Source: Sipunculus nudus (lineage: Eukaryota > Annelida > Sipuncula > Golfingiida > Sipunculidae). Taken from it: a stretch of 64,000 nucleotides of DNA. Shown piece by piece: positions 1 to 11,400 of this stretch. The first letter of the stretch is position 1. Each line of letters starts with the position of its first letter. Below the pieces are notes generated by a model. It saw nothing but the letters and a program-made list of their open reading frames with translations, had not been told where the DNA came from and did no database searches. The stretch spans positions 60,212,870 to 60,276,869 of the forward strand of contig CM049307.1 in NCBI GenBank assembly GCA_026874595.1, read 5' to 3'. The position numbers were made by a program, and so were the translations under genes.

Positions 1-100
1 TATATTATATCATATCATATTGTATTATATTATAGTATATTTATATCGTTACAATATCGTTCGTCCTACGCATAGTTCAGTGATTATTTTCGCGTGTTGC

Positions 101-104
<4 letters not shown>

Positions 105-136
<32 letters not shown>
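105..136. repeat. (GA)n microsatellite
   Basis: An uninterrupted run of about 16 GA dinucleotides. No coding content. Confidence 0.95.
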
Positions 137-138
<2 letters not shown>

Positions 139-258
139 CATTTTCATAGACATAAACATTTTCAGTAAGATTTAATAAAAATATATCTTTATGTAAATCT
201 TCCTTCTTTTCATTATTATTATTATAATTATTATTATTATAATTACGTCAACAATTTT

Positions 259-440
259 GCGAGGCACTTTTTTTTCATCAATCAGTGCGGCTGGGCACAT
301 TTCTTTACCTGTTTTTAGTGGACAATGCTAAAAATGTCATATGATCAAGGGACTGTGATAATAATTGTTTGCTATACATTTAAAAGCACAATAAAAAAAA
401 AAGAAATGTTAGCAAAATGTTATCATCTTGAACGAATGTT
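259..440. repeat. Diverged fragment of the TAA-target MITE family
   Basis: This stretch shares several blocks in the same order with the complete element at 42043-42354: a GGCACTTTTTTTTCA block, a TGCGG.TGGGC block, AAAAATGTCATATGA, TAAAAGCACA and a closing TCTTGAA block. The outer inverted repeats are lost. The rest of 1-881 has AT-rich sequence with no recognised exon and lies in the intron upstream of the first visible heparanase exon. Confidence 0.6.
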
Positions 441-881
441 CGCGTGGATAGAGTTCAAATAAGAAAATGTATAGAATTCGGAAACATTTTTTTATGCAGC
501 CGGTCAAACATGTATGCGCGATTCGTGAGCAAAACAAAACTTATTAGTCCATATAGGATATTTGTAAAGTTCTTCTCCAAAGAAAAAAATTATTGGGGAA
601 ATCTTGAAAAAATGACAAGAAGTCATTTTCATAGGAATTAAACATTTGATATTGGTTCAAATGTTTTCATAATTATAACTGTCCATTAGTTAAAAAGCTA
701 GGTGTATCCTTTTACATGTTTAAGAATTATAAAAATAAAAATAAAATAACAGTGTTGAGTCCATTTTTCATTAATAAATATCCAATACTTTGAATATTTC
801 TAAAGGGTCTCGCTGCAAAATAGGTCGCACGGAGGCTGATACGTATATTTCTTATTTGTGTTTACGTACATTTTACCGCAG

Positions 882-1027
882 ATCTCCGGTAATACGAACC
901 CTCCTGAAGGGACTTGCTCCCGCCTACTTCAGGATAGGGGGAACAGAAGCTGATGGAACAGCCTTCGTACCTCCCGGGGAACCACCTCTTCTGCCGCAAG
1001 GATATACACCAACATGTTATTTAGACG
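882..1027 (+). CDS. HPSE: Heparanase-like, first visible exon
   Basis: The acceptor TTTTACCGCAG precedes 882 and the donor GTAAGT follows 1027. The reading frame gives LLKGLAPAYFRIGGTEAD, the conserved LRGLSPAYLRFGG-type block of heparanases. The exon starts with the third base of a codon and ends in phase 1. Confidence 0.9.
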
Positions 1028-2363
1028 GTAAGTGTAGGAAAACTTAAAAAAAAAAACACACACACATACACTTAAGACCGAGACCTAGGCACCGGATGGC
1101 CAGCAATCTTAAAGCCAACAAAGAGGTTTCCAAAATAGAGTAATACAGAAACCAAAAAATAAATGGCTGTGGAACTATACATACCGACGGACCCTGTTGG
1201 AATCATAAAAATCCAAAGTTTGTGATCAAGGTACAACCTGTTGTGTCTCTTTGTCATTAAACTCTAAAAAAAAGTATATTTTAGCTTATGAGATTCTAAA
1301 ATGCATGTAAATTCAGAAGGTTTCTATGGCATCATTTCCGGATAAATGAGAGAAATAGGGAAGGCATGGCGTTGATAGCCGATGGTTCTCGTTGCTCTAT
1401 ATAAAATGGTGTTATTCTGGACCACAGAATTTTCCTCATGGCACATCGTCTCCGGTAGAATAAATTTTTTCCCCCGAGGTTATGATCTTTGTTTACCTGT
1501 CGTCAGTCGTCACTATGTCAATTAAGGTATTCTCAACTGGGGATCATGAGTTGGTTCGGCTACAGTGTTTTATTTATTTATTTCGGTCTGTCAGTTAATC
1601 GGAAAGCAAATGCGATGTTGACCAGGCGTCTCACCTGTTTGTAAAGTTGGGACGTTTGTTTTGATGCGTCAGCACATTAACTTTCTCCCAATAAAACCGT
1701 ATTCTTCTATTACCGAGGTGAAAATTACTAATGGAATTAACTGACTTATGTTGCCATGACTTTGACGTTTTTACTGCTAAGCAATGGCCCCCTAGATACA
1801 TGCAATCCACAGGGCTTATCATGTACACTGCACGTCCAACCCATAATCCATGTTGAATAAATGATAAATATATATCTTGCATGTAAGGTTCATGATAACT
1901 TCCAGTCCGACCTCTGACCTCTCAAATATTCTGGTCACATGATTACAGAGAGCCATCTGGTGGAGATTAGTTGTACTATCTGATTGACAGGGGGAAGCAT
2001 CAGCGCCCTCTTTGAGTTCGCGCTCTCGGCGGGGATGCCGGTATTGTACGGACTCAACGCCTTGATGCAGGATCCCGACGGAAGCTGGTATCCAGGCAAC
2101 ACGCGCCAACTCCTCAAGTATTGTATCAACATGGGGTACAGTCACAACCTGAATTTTGAACTGGCAAATGGTAATAAAAGTGCATTTGTTTGTGGTAAAT
2201 GTTTAATATATGAAATTTTATAAGAAAACTATAAAAAATATTCTACTGGATCTGAACCTTCATCCTGATCCGCACCAAAAGTTTATGGATCCTTTTCTGA
2301 TCCATGCTTTATCCAAGGAGTTTATATAAATTTGACAGAAGCTTGACAGAAAAGTTCCGATTT

Positions 2364-2433
<70 letters not shown>

Positions 2434-5400
2434 TTATTTAAATTACGGCATAAATTGTATAACGATGTATTAGGAAAATTTGTTAGAAACTGATATCTGT
2501 ATATTTTATGGATTATTCCTATTTTTTTTTACTTGCACTTTAACGTATCACTCCTTTTGTATTCTTTGATGCTTTTATTTATTCTCGGAGAATTGGCGCT
2601 ATATAAATACTATATATTATAATAATTATCATTATTCTTTCACTTATCACCTGTTTGTTTCTTGAAACAGAACCGGATATTTACCACGTAAAATTCAACA
2701 GGACCATCAACGGGACCCATTTGGGTAAAGAATTTTTGGCAATGAAAGACACAGTGCGCATGTTCGGTAATTACTTCCGGAACGCCTTATTTGTTGGACC
2801 TGATGTGGCGACCACACATGAAAACGCCCAGGAAATATCCATAGAGTATGTATTATGCTACAAAACTTTTCTTCTTGTGCACTTCTCAGCAAAGAATGCA
2901 CTAAGGACTTAATTTAAACATTTCATATTTTACTTCAATAGGTATTGTAAATATTTCTCAAGATATTTTTTTTATACGCCTCTTTTGCATATTGTTGCCA
3001 TTTAGTTGTCATTTTTAGTGAATTTTAGATATAAACAATTATTTTATACCATAATTGTTGTTAAAATATAGATATCTTAATTTATAATTATTGTTAGAGT
3101 TGTTATTATAATATATGTTTTAGTTAAATTCTATGTTTATTATAATCTCATTTCACTATATTGTAAATACGCATTGTAACATGATAACATTAAAAGTAAA
3201 CTAAGTGGAAAATCGTTAGTATAAACTTTTTAATAAATATTGAAACTATTATATTCAAATCTGATGAGGTCAGGCAGCAGTTCATTTTATATTCACTGTT
3301 CTCCCCAATATTATCCAAACTCTATACCGGTCTACATCTTAAATGTGTTAACAAGTCTTTTATCTATTTCAGTTGGCTGAATAAAGTGGGTAATCAAACA
3401 TACGCCTATACATTTCACCAGTAAGTTGATAAAACCAAGACGAAAGGTTTTAACCAAATGACACACGTTATAAGATAACCTCACTTGACACATTGAAACG
3501 AATGTCGCGCGCCATCTTCCGATCTGACCCACCTTAAGATGGGTCTGACCCAATTACCGATCGGATATTTGTTCACCCATTTTAAAACGGGTCTGTCTGA
3601 CGCAATATCCCATCATGATATATACCAATGCATGCATGCTTACAGCTTTTAATTAAAAATACAGTCTGTATGAATAAATATCTTATCACAAGGCATCCGG
3701 AATGGCATAGTTTCTATCTTAAATCATTGTTTCGATCGATTCCTAAATCCACAGGGAAGTAACCTGTCACAAATTTGACCAAAGTTAATTTATTTAGCAC
3801 GTTAATCTATTTAGGTCTGTGTTGAAGTTAATGTTCATGTATCATTTGCAGAAAGTAGCTGATGAGTGAAACGTTAAAAAGCCAGCAACGGTTCTGTACC
3901 GTGTACATTGATTTTATTATTTGTTTAAATAAATTCAAACCAATTTAAATTTGTGTCTTTTTTAGATAAAAAACGTAAATACAATATAATAAATAGCAGT
4001 AAATGAACATCGGGAGATCGGCCTGTGCCAATTTGGTATTGTTGATCGGTTATTGGGCCTGACCCATCTTAAGATGGGTCTAAACCAATGACCGATATCG
4101 GTTATTGGGTCTTACCCATCTCGACATTTCCAAATCTGATTCCTATAGACATTGTTGACCGGGTATTGGGCTTGTCCCTTCTTAGGATGGGTCTGAACCA
4201 ATAACCGATGTCGGTATTGGGTAAGACCCATCTTAAGATGGGGCAGATCGGAAGATGGCGCGTGACATATATATGTATGACCTACGGATGCAGCGCAATA
4301 TAGCGGGTTTTGACATAATTTTCACCAATTTCGCATGTGAATATCTTATGCGACTCTATATCGCCGTCAGCAAATACCGCGTTCTGCCGCCGCAATCCGG
4401 CATACCGCGCCCGATAATAAACGCAGCGTTAACGTACGGTGTGATAGTTCAGTGAGATGTGAATGAAAATTAAATCTTTTGCATGGTTACAATATAATTA
4501 CAATGAATAACATTGAAATAGTAATAATAAAGTCAACAAGTGCCCTTCAGAATGCATATACTACAAACTGAATATCTTTTTTAAATAAACAGTTATTATT
4601 TCGATGGCGCTAACCGTACAGTGGAGGACTATTTAAATCCTGCGATCATGGACTCTCTGTATGACGTCATTGCCACTCATAAAAAGTGGGTCAAGTCAAG
4701 TAAGCGTCCTGACGTCAGAATGTGGCTGGGGGAGTCCGGAGTCGCGTGGGATGGCGGAGTCAAAGGAATACAGCAACACTACGTGTCATCTGCTCTGTAT
4801 GTATAGTCCATTCAATTCCCTTATGTCCACCTGTTTTTTGCTATAATATTATTTTATCTGTTAGATTCAAGGAAAAATATGGTAAAGTAAGGAAACAGAT
4901 AAAAGGGCCTTATTTTCAACATGGTAAATAAATACCTGCCATGCGCCTTACTTAAAGTCCAAGTTTCATGCACTTTTATACGTTAAAAAAGCGTCATGTA
5001 CCCTTTTAATAAGTTAATACAGTGCTTACAACACCGTTTCAAGCTGAACGAGATCGTATTTATGCTCCATTTTATCCGTGAAACATCACGGTAATCACGC
5101 TGCTGAGTGTAAAGGTGCACTCGGTGATACGCGGTGGACGTGGCTTCAGTGACGTCACGTGTGGCACGGCTGGGTAAACATCACATGGGTCAACATGCCG
5201 CGTCTTGCCGGTCTGCATCCTTGACTGCCGTGTTTTTTCCCCTCGACAAACACTGTATATCTTACACAGTATCAAAATGACGAAGCGAGATGTTCTTAGT
5301 GGATGCAATAATACCAACAAGGATAGTGTGAACGTCCACAATTGGCCGAAAGACGAACGTTTAGGGAAAAAAGTGGGACCTGTCAGACAGAGACGAGCCG

Positions 5401-8400
5401 ATTGTAGGTCGGGAACTCCTTGCATAACTTTCCAGTGTCATGTATGGGGCACAATTCCGGATTCCTGACGATTTTAAAAACTATCAGCAATGGTAAGCCG
5501 GATATTTAAGAAAACAACTAGATCTGATACAAGGGGCAATTCCGAGTATAAATCCACAAGAACCCGCTGCAAGGCCGACTGAGAGGGGATCCAGCCTTGC
5601 TTCAACTTCAGTCAAGGGCCGGGACAAGGCCGAAAGCAGGCGTGAAGCCTGCTAGGTCACAAGAAAAGGGCTCCACCTGATAACTGTGAGTAAATTGACT
5701 GCTAAAAGGGAAAGTTATTTATGTATTTTAAATTTTGAGCAATTGTCACGTGATTTGAATATACCTTATTATCGCCCATGTAAACACGGTTTTTGTGCTT
5801 AATCTACTCCGAGGCCTAGTGCAAAGTTGTTGCATTTTTTTAAGCTGGGATTATGCCCTTTTGTTCCAGGGAAACCTGTGAACACCCACCACTCCTACCA
5901 AATCGCCTGGCAGTCATCCAGCAAATTAGGGGTGCGTCAAGGGGTGTGTCCATAACCCCAATTGTTTGTTAACAAATTACAGTGGCCACTCTGATTTAAA
6001 TAATCATTTAATGCTTACAGTTGTGACGTTTTGCCTTATTTACCCTATATTATTTCACATGCACAATTTTATTTTAAAAAAGCATAAATACTATGAATAT
6101 TGTGTGAACAGATCTTATGACAAGTTATGTTAGTATATATATATATATATATATTTAAATTTACAAGTGAAAAGGTTATCTTTTAGTTGTCCTGGAAATC
6201 AATGAAAATGGCATATTGTTTCAAATTCAGGTTGCCCAGTGAATGTATCCACAAAAAATGCTGGTGTCAAGTGCTCACTGATTGGTGAAGCTCTGGTCGG
6301 CCAAAATACAGAAGATAGTAGCATCTTCAGTGAAGAAGGAGAAGCAGATGATAATGATGATGATGAAACACCACCAGTTTATAAAGATGATGAATACTTC
6401 CCTTCTGATGATGAAGATTATGATACCGATTCATCCTTCGATGAACTTATTGTTAAATATTTAATCTTTATAAATTTGATATTTATTAAAGATTTTTCTT
6501 ATATCAGTATATAAATATGAAGTAAAGAAAATGAGATAAGTTTATTCAATCTGTTCATGCTGACTGACTTTATTCAGGCTCCGCTCAAGAATAATTGCCT
6601 TGATGTCCGTCCATCAGTCCTTGGTCCATCCATCATTCCTATAAATCCAAATCCAACGCTGCTTCCAAGCACATACATGTACCTTAAGAACCTCTTAATG
6701 CCTCAATTTAAGTAATCTTTTAAAAATTTTCTGAATATAGGTCCCATTCAGGTTATTTGGGGTGATAAGTTTCAGGCCAATGTGATATCCAATATGGCAA
6801 CAGGGTTTGGATTTGAGGATATTTTTGACTGCTTGGCCCTATTTAAGGACCTTAATGGTCCAAAAGCATTAGCTTATATGAAGAAATACACCAAGATCAA
6901 GTGCCAAATTTATTTTATTCCACTCACAACTGATGGAGTTGTTTAGCATCTGTCCAAACAGCACATCTTGTACACACGATCAGGTGATTCTTGTTAAGGA
7001 ACAGCAGTCCAGGTAAGCGAGATATGCAACAACTGTAACCTGCACAAGAAGTGGCGGAATCAACCTTATATTCGCCAGATGCCTGCTGGTAAACTTGAGC
7101 TCAAACGCAACATTGTGCACGTGGACTTGAAGGCTCCATTTCTGCATCTTGTAATTGTAAAAACTTGATTACTGCTATTATACAGGATATGTGTGCATTT
7201 GACTGCAAGAATTGATTTAATATGCTCTAATAATTGTGGTGTAAGATCTTGTGCACTGAAATAATGAAGTTCATTGTTACATCTTATCAACTAAGATATC
7301 ATCAATGTGCTCAAGGATGAACACCCATCAGTTCCATCTAGGGCATCTGAACCCTTTATAAAGTCATGTCCCATCATGTGACATAAATGCCTGCTCAATC
7401 CTTTTCACTGCACATGCTGGTAGTGGTATCCTGATGTGTCTTCCAAGGAATCCCCCAGTCCCATCAAACCTGCTGCCTGAATGTGGTGTATCTGTATTTC
7501 CTACAAAAAGATATCTGTGTATCATAAGTAATGTCAGTATCACAAAGGATGATTAAAGAAAAATTAAAAAGTGTCTGATTGGGGATGCATGTCCTGAGTG
7601 GAAGATTATGTTCAGAGGTAGTGTTCTAAAATGTAAATTAACCTGTGTTATTCCTGGGAACTTTTTTTCCACTGAGATTATTTTGAAAATCACCCCTGGA
7701 CATTGGGATATAGCTGCCCTTGGCTATAAACACAATGAACAACAAACTTGGTCTGCCTTGCTGTATGAAGATTTACTGACACCTTTGAGGGAAATGGTAT
7801 GTGGAGTGACATCATGACTACACTCCAAAGATGGCCATATATAGGTTCATCTGGTCACATATGTCCTTAGGTGTAAACAAATAAGCTATAAAACTCCATA
7901 AACCATTAACCCCAGAGTTGAATTTACACCAAAATGAAATCACCTGAGATTTTCACTTAACTGATCTATATGTAAAACTGCAATAACATCTGTAATGCAA
8001 TTATTAAGATACCTTGCACACACACACACACAGTGGCTTCAAGGATGGGGGGAGGGGTGACTTGCAGGGTGTTGATATGATACGCAAGGTTGGAGGGGGG
8101 GATGACAGGCATGGGAGGATAATCAAAGTTAGAAAAAAAGGCATATATAAGATCGTAAATTGAACAAAAGTATACAATTCAATTAATTAATATATTTCAT
8201 TTGTAAAATATATTATATTCTCAGAAAAGTGTGTGTGTGGTGGTGGTGGGGGGGGGGGGGGGGGGAGTGAATACACTGACCATTCTTTTCCTTTTTGCCA
8301 AAAAGAGTAGAGGATATATATCCCTGCCCCCCCCCCCCCCCCCCCCCCACCCCTACCTATATTGACACCCCTGCACACACGGAGAATTGAGTGAAAACAA

Positions 8401-11400
8401 TAACCCTTGCAAGGCTATTGGAATGCATAAAAGATCTGTAAATATCAGAAGCGGATTCAGGGGGTCCAGACCCCCCCCCCCCCCCTTTTTCATCAGAAAC
8501 AACGTTTTTTTAAAAGGCTTCAGACCAAAAATTGCCGCCTGGCCCCCCTTTTTCAGACCTGAGGACCATTTTTTTAGGGTTTTCATTTGTCCTCCAGGGT
8601 TGGACCCCCCTCTTTTTCTAAATCCTGGAGACGCCCCCTTTTTCTAAATCCTGGATCCGCCCCTGAATATTACTAGTATATATCTAGTATTTGCAAAATT
8701 GTTCTTTTTAAATAATTAATAATTATATATATGTGCATGTAACATGTGCAAAAATAAAAGTGAAAATTTAATTTTTTAATAAAAATTATAAATTTTATAA
8801 TGTTATCATTATTAGTATTGTAAAAATAATTTTACAATTTTAATAGCATCCAGGTTGAGAATTCACAAGTCATTTGTCAAATGACAACTTTAATATTAGG
8901 TACATCAGTATTTTTTCAAAATAAAGATTTTCAGATAATAAATACACTGCAAGATTGGTTTTTGCTCCAGGATCTTATTCAATATGGTTCTTAAATCAAC
9001 AAGATATGACCACTGACTGATAAGTAATGGCATTTTTATAAATCACAGGAACGGGCTAGCTGGGACCCATCTTTCCAGGAAAACATATGACTGTCATAAA
9101 ATCATTCAGTGCTACATGCGTTGGTTGAGCGATATTTTATTTCAGTGTAATAATCAACCTGCCCGAATTACAGAAACTTGAGATGTATTCAGTGTAAGAG
9201 TAAAATAAAATAATTACCAGTCATTTGTGCCTGCTCCCATAGACGCCCGAGACGGTTCATCGGATTCTTTGTTGACACGGCTGTCACTGTCAGACTCGGT
9301 ACACCCTCCTTCGATCTCGCCTAGTCGAGCCAATGGCTCAGATCGAAATGGTTCAATATCACAAGGATTTTCAAATTCTACATCACTACAATCACTTTCT
9401 GACATACTTCCGAAATCCTAACTTATTTTGAACCATAGTCGGTGGGCGCTTGGTTGTCACTTTACGCATAGGAAGTTTCATCGGATTGTTTACTTTGCAT
9501 CACCGCCATGATGCTTGTGTGAGACGACTTCCACACGTGACGTCACGGATTTCCCCCTTGCCTTTCGGCAGTTTCCGGAGTGTATTCGGCGCGTCAGTTT
9601 CAAATTGTCTTATTAATTGATTAAATTGCTAGATTAATGTTAAATGGACATAACATCGTGTTTTGATACATAGAAATCGGGCATATGACACTAATCGACC
9701 TCCGTGTTGAGACTTGGACTTTAAACAACAAAAACATACTATAATATTGGACATCCGTCTACATTTACAACATATCAGACCCACTTATGGCAGTCAAGGT
9801 CTTTAGTCACATGCGAGAACACCCTCAATTGACAGCTGCTAATTGGATGATGTCATGTAAACAGATGTCATGGCAGCTTTCTAGGATTTTTTTTATATAA
9901 ACCTTTAAGAAAATCAACTCAAAAGAAAGAGGTGGACAGGATTGTGGAACAGTGCATAGTTTTATTTTGTTTATTTGAGGTCGTTCAATATAGTATAAAG
10001 TATAAAGCTGTGTTTTCATGTGTGCGTATTTGTGTATATGCGTGAACAAAAAGCTGCGTTTCCATGAACGCGTGTATGCGTATATGCGTGAACTGGCAGA
10101 ATTATACAGTGGACTTAGCATTCATCCCCCAATGCTGAATTGACGTTATTTTACCGGGAATCCTTGACGTCACGCAGACCCAATACGTGACTGTAGCGAG
10201 TTTCACGCATATACGCACATATACCCAGTAACAAAATCGTATGAGCGATTTTCCATGCAAGAACATGGAACTACAGCTTTATCCCTGTTATCGCTCGACA
10301 GTATCACACCAGTAATTATCGGTTTTCACTGGCTACCAGACCACTATAGGCTTTAATAAATTTGCCTGATATCATTTGCGTTACATTAAACCTAATCTAC
10401 ATTTTCCTGTTGCACGAATTGAAGGCATGTAAATCACTCGAATCTCTTTGAGTAAAGTCACCAGACTAAATATATAATTTATAGTCCAATATATAGGGTT
10501 ATGCAGGAATCAGCATCTTATTATGTAATTATAGATTCATCATATCAACAACTTTGACCTTTGTAACGAATTGCCTTTTTGTAGCTACTTGGATACACTA
10601 GGGGTCGCTGCGAAGTCAGGCCTGGACGTTGCCGTACGGTTTACTTGGTACGGAGGGTATCATGGATTGCTGAACAACACATTTCTTCCTACAACTGTAA
10701 GTAATTGGTCTTTCATGTTCATATATACTTTTAAGGACATGCAGACACATGCAGCTGTAGTTCCATTATCCACAGAATCGAGTCCACACTGGTCTTTATT
10801 TTAATCCCTGTTACTGCCCAGGGAATGGACAGTCGAGTTGTTAAACGGCTCTCACCACTGCCGCATGGGATGGATTGCAGGCGTGGCAATGAGAGGGGGT
10901 TTTAGTGGCTCTTCTAATAAAAGTCGGTCTTTTTCTTTGGGTCCTCCGGGTTCCTCTAGCTCTTGAGACTACCGAACGCCACTGTGTGAATCATGAAAAG
11001 AGTTTCGTATAAGTTATAACTATTTGTACGATATATGTGAAATATATTTAAGAGTTTAAAAAGTTTTTATTAAAAAAGTTTAGATAACAACGTTAACGTG
11101 TACACCCGCACGTATGCACGTATTCGCAATGACTTCGATAATTCATTACCTTTCAATTCAGTTCTTACATATCCCATAATCATTGTAACACGTACAAGTC
11201 AGCATCAGTTAATGGCAGTTATATTAGAGCCAACACTACTTGTGGAATAACTGGTATATGCTTTAATAAATTGATATATTTATTAAAATTGACAAGCGTT
11301 CATATCACGTTGGATTTAGGCTTTGTACTGACTTCATTATAAAAATGACTTTTGTTATCTGTTGATATCAGTGGTACTTTGGGCTATTTACACGTTTTCA

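Noticed and set aside
1072-2145. Open frames on the - strand opposite the heparanase exons (for example 1819-2145)
   Set aside because: They overlap true + strand exons or introns and show no family resemblance.
2845-4593. Direct splice from exon 2671-2845 to exon 4593-4796
   Set aside because: It keeps phase but loses the conserved His-His block; the microexon at 3373-3420 restores it, so skipping is treated only as a possible variant.
8187-8647. Gly- or Pro-rich open frames on both strands
   Set aside because: They arise from the G and C tracts and the MITE at 8446-8665.
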